Source: CAZJFH01 sp964545205
GTDB taxonomy: Bacteria; Pseudomonadota; Alphaproteobacteria; Rhodospirillales; Magnetospirillaceae
Direction: 5' to 3'
Length of the DNA stretch: 64,000 bases
NCBI GenBank assembly: GCA_964545205.1
Contig: CAZJFH010000018.1
Location: 15,278-79,277, forward strand
Both the position numbers and the translations under genes were made by a program. Below the pieces are notes generated by a model. The model saw only the letters and a list, made by a program, of their open reading frames with translations, was not told the origin of the DNA and made no database searches. Position 1 is the first letter of the stretch, and each line of letters begins with the position of its first letter. Shown here piece after piece: positions 47,117 to 54,947 of this stretch.

Positions 47117-47893
47117 TCACTCCACGATGGCGAGCGTCTGACCGGCGCGGCTGGCCTGTTCGCGGGCCTGGCGATAGGTCGCCGGGTCGCGGGCCTGCTC
47201 GCGGGTCAGGTGGAAGGCGCCCGGCGTCGCGCCGGCCGCGCCGTTGGGCGGCGTCCCGCTGCCCGTGATGCCGGCGCCGTCGAAGGCGCGGGCGAAGGTC
47301 TCGGACTGGCGCATCTCGGCGACCAGGGCCTTGACCGAAAGCGGATTGCATTGCGCGTCGAGGCGCGGCGCGCCGTCCTCGCCGACGACGCGCACGGCGA
47401 AGCCGTCGCCGTCCTCGACGACGCGCAACGCGCCGCGCAGATGCGGCAGCAACAGCGCCGCGGCGCCGCGCTGGGCGGCGATCTCGGCGGTGGCGGCGGC
47501 GTCGACGAGCTGGCGCTCGAGCGCCTGGCGGGTGCGCGACAGCGCCGCGTCCTTGGCGGCGAGGTCGGCGGCGTGGCGGGCGGCGATCTGCGCCTCGACC
47601 TTGTCCCACTCGCCCTTGCGCGCCGCCTCGCGGGCCAGCGCCGCGTCCTGGGCGGCGGCCAGCTCGGCCAGCTCCTCGGGGGCGCGGCCCAGCGCCGCCC
47701 AGGCCTTGAGCTGGCGCTCGGCGTCGCGGGCGGCGCGCCGCTCCTTGTCCAGCGCCGAGGTCAGGCCCGAGACGTCGAGCCTCTTGGCCAAAGCCTCGTC
47801 GAGCACGAACGCGCCGTCCTTCTCGGCATACAGCGCGCGATAGCCCTCCGGCACCGCGTCGAGCGCCTCGACGCTGGTCGGGAAATCGAACAT
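47117..47893 (-). CDS. Putative capsid scaffold protein
   Basis: A 258-residue helical protein with a long charged coiled-coil middle (ALDKERRAARDAERQLKAWAALG, AAKDAALSRTRQALERQLVDAAA) and a Gln/Arg-rich C-terminus. Size, helical content and position immediately before the coat gene match phage scaffolding proteins. No protease domain is seen. The start at 47893 has AGGAGG upstream and is preceded by a leader hairpin. Confidence 0.7.
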   Translation of the reverse strand: MFDFPTSVEALDAVPEGYRALYAEKDGAFVLDEALAKRLDVSGLTSALDKERRAARDAERQLKAWAALGRAPEELAELAAAQDAALAREAARKGEWDKVEAQIAARHAADLAAKDAALSRTRQALERQLVDAAATAEIAAQRGAAALLLPHLRGALRVVEDGDGFAVRVVGEDGAPRLDAQCNPLSVKALVAEMRQSETFARAFDGAGITGSGTPPNGAAGATPGAFHLTREQARDPATYRQAREQASRAGQTLAIVE

Positions 47894-47920
47894 CGATCCT
47901 CCTTTGCGAACATGAAAAAA

Positions 47921-47941
47921 CCCCCTTCCGCCGGAAGGGGG
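47921..47941 (-). terminator. Leader hairpin before the scaffold gene
   Basis: CCCCCTTCC and GGAAGGGGG arms with a 3-base loop, followed on the minus strand by TTTTTTCATG and the scaffold ribosome binding site. It is the clearest intrinsic-terminator-like copy of the leader element and separates the accessory block from the capsid genes. Confidence 0.75.
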
Positions 47942-47997
47942 CCGAAACAGGGCGAACCGCCGCCCCTGGAGCGCGGGTCGCCAGACCCGCCGGTGTT

Positions 47998-48341
47998 TCA
48001 ATCGAACCAGCCGCACGGCCGTCCGAGATCGCGGCACAGGTCGAGATCGCCGGACCGATCGAAGCCGTACCAGACGGCGGCGTAAACGCTCGCCACCTGC
48101 AGCAAGGCCCATGCCCACCAACGCCAGCGGAAACCCCGGACCAACTTCTCGCCGATCCAGTTCAGCGGCCAGCGCAACCACCATGTCTCAGGGGCGCTCA
48201 AAGGCAAATCGCTGCGGACGAGGTTGATGACGATGACCCACAGGTTGGCGCCTACGCAAGCCCTTGCCCAGTTGCGGCGGAACGCGAACTCGCGCGCCTC
48301 GTCCTCGGGATCGCCAGCTATGGTTCGGCTGGGTTATCCAT
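47998..48341 (-). pseudogene. Membrane protein of family M6, frameshifted copy
   Basis: Read from an ATG at 48341, which overlaps the stop of the preceding paralogue, the frame meets TAG after seven codons. One frame over, an open sequence (GDPEDEAREFAFRRNWARACV, two membrane helices, ending DLGRPCGWFD) matches the intact upstream paralogue (EAAFRRNWARACVAAT, AGRPCRWFE). A one-base frameshift near 48320 has therefore disrupted it, or a sequencing error has. Confidence 0.6.
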
Positions 48342-48804
48342 TCGACCCGCCTCGGACCTCCGTCCAGCCCGTTCCAAAATGAGGAGCTTCCTCCCGCACC
48401 GGGTTCGTCCCTGCAGAATCGCGGGGCTCGAACCAGCGGCAGGGCCGGCCGGCCTCATCGCACCCGTCGAGTTCACGGTCCCGATGGAACCCGACCCAAG
48501 CCGAGGCGAGCACGACGGCGAGCTGCAGCAACGCCCACAGGCTCCACCGCCACTGGAACCGCGAAACGGCTGCGATCAGTACCAGAAACAGCAGCGGCGG
48601 CAGGATGAACACCAGCCAGAGCATCGCCTGGCCGAGCAACCCCAGGACGGCTTTTACGATCGGAGCATCGGGCCAAGGAATTTCTGGCACGAGGGCGCCA
48701 GCCACGACGACGTACAAGGTAGCGGCCACGCAAGCCCGCGCCCAGTTGCGGCGAAAGGCAGCCTCGCGCGCCACCACCTCCTCATCGCTTCGGTCCAAAG
48801 ACAC
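48334..48804 (-). CDS. Polytopic membrane protein, family M6 (putative immunity or exclusion protein)
   Basis: A 156-residue protein with a short cytoplasmic start (MSLDRSDEEVVAREAAFRRNW), three membrane helices (ACVAATLYVVVAGALV, AMLWLVFILPPLLFLVLIAA, SLWALLQLAVVLASAWVGF) and a small C-terminal domain ending with RPCRWFEPRDS. Family unknown. It starts with a GTG 4 bp after the family D-like gene. By position it could protect against the preceding protein, but this is inference. Confidence 0.55.
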   Translation of the reverse strand: MSLDRSDEEVVAREAAFRRNWARACVAATLYVVVAGALVPEIPWPDAPIVKAVLGLLGQAMLWLVFILPPLLFLVLIAAVSRFQWRWSLWALLQLAVVLASAWVGFHRDRELDGCDEAGRPCRWFEPRDSAGTNPVREEAPHFGTGWTEVRGGSNG

Positions 48805-48808
48805 CGGA

Positions 48809-49318
48809 TCACGCTCCTTCGACCCAGTCGAACAAGTCCGCTGTGTCCAGCGTCAGGTTCACCTGCCCGCGCGTGCCGCACGCGCGGCGGATTTCCGCAG
48901 CCGCTTCGGCGCGCAGGAACCCTCTCAGCCCGGTGAAGCGCTGTCGCGGCTCGATCCACATGGTCCACCGCTGCCGCAGCACTGCCAGGCCGGCGCGCCC
49001 CAGGAGCCGCGCCTCGGCGTCGCGAACGGCCGCGGATTCACGCAGGCGCGTCGCCGGCAGGGCGACGATGCCGCCGCGGGCAGCGAGATAGTGGTCGAGC
49101 AGCGCCGCCGCGAGCTGCTGATCGTGCTCCACGAGCCAGCGCCGCACCCGTTCGGTGGTGCGCAGATCACCGAGCAATTCCCAGCGATCGAGAAAACCCC
49201 GGATTGCGGCCAGCTTGTCGGCAATGGACTCTGCCGTCTCGACGCGGGCGGCGAAGGCGGCGAGCTGCCGTGCCCGCTCGTGGAACTGGGCCTCGTCCGT
49301 CCATAGCGACTTGCTCAA
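48809..49318 (-). CDS. Family D protein lacking the middle domain
   Basis: A 169-residue protein. Residues 1-115 share the helical N-domain of family D (LGDLRTTERVRRWLVEHDQQLAAALLDHYLAARGG, LPATRLRESAAVRDAEARLLGRAGLAVLRQ), and the end (EAAAEIRRACG ... LTLDTADLFDWVEG) resembles the family C-domain, but the beta-rich middle domain is absent. The TTG start overlaps the stop of the membrane gene before it and has GGAGG. No known family was recognised. Confidence 0.5.
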   Translation of the reverse strand: MSKSLWTDEAQFHERARQLAAFAARVETAESIADKLAAIRGFLDRWELLGDLRTTERVRRWLVEHDQQLAAALLDHYLAARGGIVALPATRLRESAAVRDAEARLLGRAGLAVLRQRWTMWIEPRQRFTGLRGFLRAEAAAEIRRACGTRGQVNLTLDTADLFDWVEGA

Positions 49319-49800
49319 GGCGACCTCCCCGGACAGTCACGGAACAGGATCAGCGGCTGGCGTTCGAAGGGCATGAACGGCCATCGCAGCGCCGGTTCCG
49401 ATCCCGCCCGCGACGAATATGTGATCTCGTGCAGCCGCTCGTGCTGGTCGGCGGCCATGACGAAGGCGGCCACCAGGCCGGCCAGGCAGCAGAACGCCGG
49501 CAGCACCCGTCGGCCGCCGTAGACCAGGCCGTCCATGGCGAAGAAGGCCAGCGGCGGGCCGATCAGCAGCGGAATCACCAGCCGCGCCGCCACCAGGAAC
49601 TCCAGCACCGGCACCAGCCAGGGCTCGGCCCGCTGCGGCGACAGCACGACGCCGCCGGCCAAAGCCACCAGCGTCGCGGGCACGAACACCCATGCCATCG
49701 CCCGCCACCATCCTCCGGCCCTGGCCCCGCACCGTGCATCTCGCCTCCACCGGCCGCGCAACCTCAGGTTACGCGCCAACCGGATGCCACGCAAGAACAA
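49315..49800 (-). CDS. Polytopic membrane protein, family M5
   Basis: Up to 161 residues; the first 35 are very basic, so translation could start later (MAWVFVPATLVALAGG). About four hydrophobic helices follow (LVPVLEFLVAARLVIPLLIGPPLAFFAMDGLVY and VLPAFCCLAGLVAAFVMAA), then a soluble tail. No family was recognised. It lies directly after the third tape measure copy and its stop overlaps the start of the next gene. Confidence 0.45.
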   Translation of the reverse strand: MFLRGIRLARNLRLRGRWRRDARCGARAGGWWRAMAWVFVPATLVALAGGVVLSPQRAEPWLVPVLEFLVAARLVIPLLIGPPLAFFAMDGLVYGGRRVLPAFCCLAGLVAAFVMAADQHERLHEITYSSRAGSEPALRWPFMPFERQPLILFRDCPGRSP

Positions 49801-49812
49801 AAGCGGAACGAT

Positions 49813-50367
49813 CTACCCGTAGCGGCGCAGATGCTGTTGCAGCCGGGCGGCGATCTCGGCGCCGACTTGGCCCTCCGAGCGGCGGAAGCTGCCGGCGTCG
49901 GGAGTGGTGACGGTCATGTTGATGACCACGTTGGGCCGCGGCGCCGCCTCGGCGGCACCATCCATCTGCACCGGAATGCGCCGGCCGTCGGGCAGCGGCA
50001 CGAAGGCTTCCGGCGTGCGGCCCTCGCCGAACAGCGCCAGTTGCGGTCGGTCGGCGACGCCGCCGCGGGCGTAGCTCTTCAACGGCGCCGGCCCGAGATC
50101 GGTCATCACGCCGCCGTCGGCGAAGCCGAACAGGCTCGACAGGATGGCGCCGAACCAGCCGTCGCCGCCGGCCGCCGCGCCGACGGCGTTCTTGATCAAG
50201 GTGCTGGTCAGGTTGCCGACCAGCTGCGACTGCAGGTCGCCGACCAGGCCGCCGACCGCCTGCTTCAGCGGCTTGCCCTCGATCACCGCGTCCTCGAACG
50301 CCTCGGCCAGCGAGCGCGCCGTCGCATCGGCGATCCGCCGCCCGACCTTGTCGCCGTCGCCGGAGGC
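49813..50367. repeat. Tape measure 3' module, repeat copy 3
   Basis: A 555-bp stretch that aligns without gaps to 55922-56476, with only a handful of base differences seen by eye, and over its central 412 bp to 53281-53692. Confidence 0.85.
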
Positions 50368-50556
50368 TTCGGACGCGGCGCCGCCGCCTTCCCGCGCCGC
50401 CGGGGTGAATCCGACGGCGGCGCCGAGGTCACTCAGCTTGGCCATCGATCTGCTGGCCTGATCGCCGGATTCAGCGACATGCTCCAGGCTTTCGGCGGCC
50501 TCGTCTATCGCCGTCGCGTCGACCAGCAGGCCGAGTTCGATCGTCTCCTGATGCAT
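49813..50556 (-). CDS. Tail tape measure protein, copy 3 (GTA g11-like)
   Basis: A 247-residue short tape measure. The C-terminal PNVVINMTVTTPDAGSFRRSEGQVGAEIAARLQ is the counterpart of the RcGTA g11 end (VVMNIATPDVEGFRRSRSQV), and SLFGFADGGVMTD and PEAFVPLPDGRRI match tape measure cores. The first 65 residues (MHQETIELGLLVDATAIDEAAES) differ from copy 1, while everything from GDGDKVGRRIADATARSLAEAF onward is nearly identical. It starts after GGGAGTGCTCC. It has the same length as copy 1. Confidence 0.75.
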   Translation of the reverse strand: MHQETIELGLLVDATAIDEAAESLEHVAESGDQASRSMAKLSDLGAAVGFTPAAREGGGAASEASGDGDKVGRRIADATARSLAEAFEDAVIEGKPLKQAVGGLVGDLQSQLVGNLTSTLIKNAVGAAAGGDGWFGAILSSLFGFADGGVMTDLGPAPLKSYARGGVADRPQLALFGEGRTPEAFVPLPDGRRIPVQMDGAAEAAPRPNVVINMTVTTPDAGSFRRSEGQVGAEIAARLQQHLRRYG

Positions 50557-50653
50557 GGAGCACTCCCTTGAGCGAAAATAGAATTGGAATTCGGATCGAA
50601 TGCCGGGCTGACCTAAAGCCCCAGGCACCCGCCGCGCCGCAGAGGGGACGCCG

Positions 50654-51062
50654 TCATCTGTGCTCGAGCCCGAATTCGTGGTCGAGCGGAACGAGTTCCT
50701 GCGGCAGGTTCTCGGTCGCGTAGCACAGACCCGCCAGGACCAGCGCAAGGGCGGCAATCGTGGGCACGAAAAACGCCCCGCTCATGATGAAGAAGCTCGT
50801 GCGCAGCCTTTCCACCCGCGTGCCCCAGGCGATGCTGCCCCACAGCGCCAGCAGCATCAGCAGATCGAACACGACGCGCCGTTGCGGCGCCAGGTCGTGC
50901 CAGCACATCCAACCCTTCAGTGGAATGACGACGGTCGACGTGGTCATCCAATAGCCGAAATCGTAGACGAACCAAGCCGACAGCAGCAGGTTCGGCACCG
51001 CGAATGCCCAGACGATCCAGCCGAATTTCTGCCGACCGATGTTTGAACCTGAATTCCAAGAT
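50654..51062 (-). pseudogene. Membrane protein family M4, copy without a normal start
   Basis: From WIVWAFAVPNLLLSAWFVYDFGYW to the end (PQELVPLDHEFGLEHR) it is nearly identical to the intact paralogue at 51392, with three to four membrane helices. Upstream, the reading frame is open to a TGA near 51065 but contains no conventional start; the sequence there (NSGSNIGRQKFG) differs from the paralogue. The first in-frame GTG would remove the first helix. It looks like a recombined, 5'-truncated copy. Confidence 0.55.
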
Positions 51063-51073
51063 CAACTCCGCCG

Positions 51074-51205
51074 CTAATAGCCGAACCGATGGTCGAGCGG
51101 GAGCATCTCTGGCGTTATGTCTGCCGCGCCATAGCACAATCCAAGAATCGCCATCAACAATGTCACTGAAGACGGAATGAAAAATGCCACCTCCCGAAAG
51201 CTGAT
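51074..51205 (-). pseudogene. 3' fragment of a third family M4 membrane protein
   Basis: The minus strand reads FREVAFFIPSSVTLLMAILG, then LCYGAADITPEMLPLDHRFGY and TAG, a diverged version of the last third of the M4 proteins (GAFFVPTIAALALVLAGLCYA ... PLDHEFGLEHR). No start or first two helices are present. It lies between a Tlde1-like fragment and the second M4 copy. Confidence 0.6.
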
Positions 51206-51215
51206 ATTGCCAAGC

Positions 51216-51363
51216 TCAACGACCGTAACGCGTCAAGAGCCGCATGTCACAACCATAGTTCCCGAAACGTTCCGCAAAATCCGCCATGCTGCCGGTCAGA
51301 TCGATGCAGCCGGACGATCCCGCCACCCATCCACCGTGGATCGAAAAACCGCTGCGGCCGTGG
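51216..51363 (-). pseudogene. 3' fragment of a Tlde1-like catalytic domain
   Basis: The minus strand reads HGRSGFSIHGGWVAGSSGCID, then LTGSMADFAERFGNYGCDMRLLTRYGR and TGA. It is a diverged duplicate of the end of the Tlde1-like gene upstream (GRSGFSIHGGWVAESAGCID). The part before GRSGF is missing; the join lies at a shared CCACGGCCGCAGCGG. The catalytic His and Cys positions are kept but the gene has no start. Confidence 0.65.
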
Positions 51364-51391
51364 CACCCGCCGCGCCGGAGAGGCCACGCCG

Positions 51392-51775
51392 TCATCTATG
51401 CTCGAGCCCGAATTTGTGGTCGAGCGGAACGAGTTCCTGCGGGATGGCGCCAGTCGCGTAACACTGGCCGGCCAGCGCCAGCGCGAGGGCGGCAATCGTG
51501 GGCACGAAAAACGCCCCGCCCATGATGAAGAAGCTCGTGCGCAGCCTTTCCACCCGCGTGCCCCAGGCGATGCTGCCCCACAGCGCCAGCAGCATCAGCA
51601 GATCGAACACGACGCGCCGTTGCGGCGCCAGGTCGTGCCAGCACATCCAACCCTTCAGTGGAATGACCACGGTCGACGTGGTCATCCAATAGCCGAAATC
51701 GTAGACGAACCAGGCCGACAGCAGCAGGTTCGGCACCGCGAATGCCCAGACGATCCAGCCGAAACGTTGCACCAC
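51392..51775 (-). CDS. Polytopic membrane protein, family M4 (putative immunity protein)
   Basis: A 127-residue membrane protein with helices at FGWIVWAFAVPNLLLSAWFVYDF, VVFDLLMLLALWGSIAWG and FFIMGGAFFVPTIAALALALAG, ending PQELVPLDHKFGLEHR. It has a GTG start with GGGGAG just upstream and lies 30 bp after the Tlde1-like gene. Since Tlde1-type effectors act in the periplasm, a membrane-bound partner with periplasmic parts would be a fitting immunity protein; this is inferred from position only. Confidence 0.6.
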   Translation of the reverse strand: MVQRFGWIVWAFAVPNLLLSAWFVYDFGYWMTTSTVVIPLKGWMCWHDLAPQRRVVFDLLMLLALWGSIAWGTRVERLRTSFFIMGGAFFVPTIAALALALAGQCYATGAIPQELVPLDHKFGLEHR

Positions 51776-51805
51776 GGACTCCCCACCAGGTGTGCAACAA
51801 ACAAC

Positions 51806-52456
51806 TCAATGATCGTACTGAACGAACAGCCGCATGTCACGGCCGTAGTTCTTGAAACGTTCCGCAAAGCCCGCCATTGCGCCCGTCAGATCGATGCAGC
51901 CGGCAGACTCCGCCACCCAGCCACCGTGAATAGAGAAACCGCTGCGGCCGTGGGTCTCGGTGCCGTCGGCCGGCTCCAGCCAAACCCGCTCTTCGCCCCA
52001 GCTCATCTCGGCCCCGGGCCAAGCACCTTTCCAAGCCAGGCCGGCGACATGGTTGTACACCGGATCATCCCAGATGCTCTGGTACTGCATCTGCCGAACC
52101 AACCATTCGCCTTCCGGGACCGGCCCCGAGTTTCGGACAGCCTGGAATTCCGCCGATTGGAAGCCTCGCTTGCCGGAAACGGCTGGTCATGCTTCGACCA
52201 CGGCCCCCGCTTCGACCCAGCGTAGTTCCGCGCCATCGAACTCCAGATGCGCCTCAGGCTTGCCGGGCGCCTGGATGCGCACCGTCAGCAAGCGGCGGTC
52301 CAGCTCGGCCGCGAATTCCTTCAGCGCCGACCGTATCTCGGCACCGGATCGCGCCGTCCGAATGCGCCGGCTGAGTTCCGCCGCAACCGCGCGCTTCACT
52401 TCGCGAACCGCTTCCTGCTTCGAGGCGAATACGCGCCGATCGATGCCGTCGAGCAT
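51806..52456 (-). pseudogene. Tlde1/L,D-transpeptidase-like effector split by an in-frame TGA
   Basis: An N-terminal 89 codons (MLDGIDRRVF ... LSRRIRTARSGAEIRSAL, resembling the family D N-domain) end with EFDGAELRWVEAGAVVEA, TGA. The same frame continues without interruption: PAVSGKRGFQSAEFQAVRNS, GPVPEGEW and GRSGFSIHGGWVAESAGCIDL. That order (strand, PAVSG, GPIPEG, HGG...S.GCI) is the DUF2778/Tlde1 catalytic domain of secreted cell-wall effectors, with predicted catalytic His and Cys present. The TGA stands where TGG (Trp-Pro-Ala) would fit. A shorter product from an internal TTG or ATG near 52,100 would lack the first part of the domain. Confidence 0.65.
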
Positions 52457-52458
52457 GC

Positions 52459-53252
52459 TTACACCTCGCCCAGCTTCGCGGCGGCCTGGTTATCCTCCAT
52501 GCCGTCGTACATCAGGCCGAGATCGAGTTTCATGGACGTGGTCATGTCCAAGCTCCGTCGTAGCATTGTTGAAACAACGAAGAAGCCGCAGCCGCGAATG
52601 AGCATGATCGAAGGAATGTCCCTTTGGATGAATGGCAGACGGGTCTCGAAGTCGTACTTGTCACGAGCCTCCATCCGAGCACCGCCGCTTACAGCGAAGA
52701 CATTGCCGCGCCGGGTAATGGTGACTTCCGGATACCCCAGAACGTGAGCTTTCCCGACTCCCCCGAACAGATCTATCTCCTCCGGGAGGTCGTCATAAGT
52801 ATCGAAAAATTCGTATGCCGCTCCGGACTCCGTGAATTCCCCTCCGTCCCGACCAGATCGGTTATTCGTCGCTCGCTGTCGCCGTCTCTCAGCATCTCGA
52901 CTGCCGTGCACAGGACCTTCAGGCCGACCCGCTGCAGAAGCAGTGATTCGGCGTCCCGAAACGCCTGCGATTGACGCAGCCGCTCCAGCGGCACGGAGAC
53001 AGGGGACCCGTCACGACTGAGATAATGGCCGAGCATCTCGGCCGCGAGCCCGTACCCGTTGCCCTCCAGCCAGCGCCGCACGCGTTCGGCGGTCATGAGG
53101 TCGCGCAACAACGAATGCCGCCGAACGAAATCTCTCATCGCGTCGCGAGTCTCAGCCGGCGATAGCGCCGCCCGAAGACGGTGGCGCAAGGCCTCGACGG
53201 CTCCTCGGGTGGCTGCGTTCAGCCGGGCATCGGTCCAATCAGATCGCTGCAT
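52459..53252 (-). pseudogene. Family D paralogue, frameshifted
   Basis: Frame 1 from the ATG at 53252 encodes the family D N-domain (LLRDLMTAERVRRWLEGNGYG, VPLERLRQSQAFRDAESLLLQ) and then drifts. A second frame carries the family middle domain (IDLFGGVGKAHVLGYPEVTI, ARDKYDFETRL) to KLGEV and TAA. Comparison with the intact member at 58627 puts a one-base shift near 52,890. The family C-domain is missing; the Tlde1-like gene starts 2 bp after the stop. Confidence 0.6.
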
Positions 53253-53263
53253 GTCATCCCCAT

Positions 53264-53755
53264 CTAGGCGGCCAATTGGCTGCCATCCATCTGCACCGGG
53301 ATGCGGCGGCCGTCGGGCAGCGGCACGAAGGCCTCCGGCGCGCGGCCCTCGCCGAACAGCGCCAGTTGCGGCCGGTCGGCGACGCCGCCGCGGGCATAGC
53401 TCTTCAACGGCGCCGGCCCGAGATCGGTCATCACGCCGCCGTCGGCGAAGCCGAACAGGCTCGACAGGATGGCGCCGAACCAGCCGTCGCCGCCGGCCGC
53501 CGCGCCGACGGCGTTCTTGATCAAGGTGCTGGTCAGGTTGCCGACCAGCTGCGACTGCAGGTCGCCGACCAGGCCGCCGACCGCCTGCTTCAGCGGCTTG
53601 CCCTCGATCACCGCGTCCTCGAACGCCTCGGCCAGCGAGCGCGCCGTCGCATCGGCGATCCGCCGCCCGACCTTGTCGCCGTCGCCGGAGGCCTCTCCGG
53701 ACTCGTTCGACCCAGCGCCGCCCCGCGAGCCCGCCAAATTCGCCACCACAGCCAC
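53264..53755 (-). pseudogene. Tape measure protein, copy 2, truncated at both ends
   Basis: A 163-codon reading with a foreign 20-residue start (MAVVANLAGSRGGAGSNES), then the shared core GDGDKVGRRIADATARSLAEAF through RRIPVQMDG, ending SQLAA. The C-terminal VVINMTV...FRRSEGQV segment, conserved from this element to RcGTA, is missing, so it is unlikely to work as a full tape measure. A family D gene starts 11 bp later. Confidence 0.65.
53281..53692. repeat. Tape measure 3' module, repeat copy 2 (partial)
   Basis: 412 bp that align without gaps to 49956-50367 and to the matching part of copy 1. It lacks the last 140 bp of the module. Confidence 0.85.
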
Positions 53756-53833
53756 ACTCGTTTATTCCGGCCGCAAGAAGGCAGGGCCTCCAATCACCAA
53801 CGCCTCACCGGGCCAAGGGCAGATCAGAATGCC

Positions 53834-54241
53834 CTAGATTGTCAGAGCCCCATGCGGATCATGATTCGCGAGTTCCCAAGCATCATCCACACGCGTGAGC
53901 TCAGGTTTAGGCCCATACATGCGATCGAAGTGATCATAAAGGTAGCCGGTCACCAGAATACCGACGGCAACTGCCGAAAGATGCACCAACGCCCAGCCCA
54001 GCCAAGACCACCGCCGCAGAACAGCGAATACTGCTCCAGAAATGACCAGGATCGGAACGAGCGCCAGAGGCACCAGAAAATAAAGAGCAAATATGAAGTC
54101 CGCGAGCATTGCGAACTTGCTCTCTGGCGCCACGGCCGGCACCCAGTACGTCGTCACCGGGCCGATTACCGCGACGTAACCGGTCGCGAGCGTCACAAGA
54201 TGCGCCAAGGTTCTGTCCGGCTTGCGCCTTATGGGCTCCAT
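53834..54241 (-). CDS. Polytopic membrane protein, family M3 (putative immunity protein)
   Basis: A 135-residue protein with helices at LVTLATGYVAVIGPVTTYW, MLADFIFALYFLVPLALVPILVISGAVFAVL and LGWALVHLSAVAVGILVTGYLY and a soluble tail (DHFDRMYGPKPELTRVDDAWE). Family unknown. Its ATG lies inside the last codons of the upstream chimeric family D gene, so the two are translationally coupled, as toxin-immunity pairs often are. Base composition is visibly less GC-rich than in the structural genes. Confidence 0.55.
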   Translation of the reverse strand: MEPIRRKPDRTLAHLVTLATGYVAVIGPVTTYWVPAVAPESKFAMLADFIFALYFLVPLALVPILVISGAVFAVLRRWSWLGWALVHLSAVAVGILVTGYLYDHFDRMYGPKPELTRVDDAWELANHDPHGALTI

Positions 54242-54879
54242 TCGAACGCTTCCTCCGGATCCAAGTGGAGGCGCAGGTCGCGCCGGCGACCCGCCAACCG
54301 CTCGCGCACTACGGCACTCCCCATTCCAAGGATGCTTCTGGGCAATTCCGTGAATATTCGCCTTCCGGATATCGTTCGGGTCGAGCGGCTCCTCACATCG
54401 AAATTCGTCGCCCTGCCATACCGCTCCAGAGCGTCCAATTCTTCCAGCGTCAGAGGATTAAAGTCCGCAAGTGCACCGAGCATGATCGAGGGCATGTCTC
54501 GCAACTCAAGCTTACCACGCTTTTTGGCGGACCAATTGAAGTCGTATCGGTCCCGCATCTCGAGGTTGAGAACGCCTGAGGCAACCAGTTCATCTTGGGC
54601 CAAGTGCACATCTATGTCCACCTCAGCACGAATATGCGCCGTTCCGAGCGCGCCGTACTGATCTGGATCGGTGACTAAGGCATGCCAATCTCCAATGTAC
54701 TCAATTGCCGTTCCGTCGATGCCGAGCGCCGTCAGCAGTGGACTCGGCTCGGCCTTCAAGCCATACCCGGCGCCATGGCCGGCATGCGTCATGATGACCG
54801 CGACCGCGTAGGCTGTAAGTATCCCTGCGATGCTTCGCGCCCAAGCCAGCGCTGGTTCATTCATGCGTATCCGCGCCAT
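54229..54879 (-). CDS. Chimera of a membrane protein N-terminus and a family D C-terminus
   Basis: A 216-residue reading. Residues 7-45 (ARSIAGILTAYAVAVIMTHA, then EPSPLLTALG) match the start of the M2 membrane proteins; from there it changes abruptly to the family D middle domain (GTAIEYIGDWHALVTDPDQYGALGTAHIRAEVDIDV, MRDRYDFNW) and C-domain (VVRERLAGRRRDLRLHLDPEEAFEWSP). The join falls in DNA shared with the neighbouring M2 gene. It could be a membrane-tethered variant or a non-functional fusion. The family N-domain is absent. Confidence 0.55.
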   Translation of the reverse strand: MARIRMNEPALAWARSIAGILTAYAVAVIMTHAGHGAGYGLKAEPSPLLTALGIDGTAIEYIGDWHALVTDPDQYGALGTAHIRAEVDIDVHLAQDELVASGVLNLEMRDRYDFNWSAKKRGKLELRDMPSIMLGALADFNPLTLEELDALERYGRATNFDVRSRSTRTISGRRIFTELPRSILGMGSAVVRERLAGRRRDLRLHLDPEEAFEWSP

Positions 54880-54947
54880 CCCGCCCCACTTCCGGAACTG
54901 TTTCGGCCGGCTTGCGCGCAGCACTCCGGTCCGGTCAGCGAAACGCG

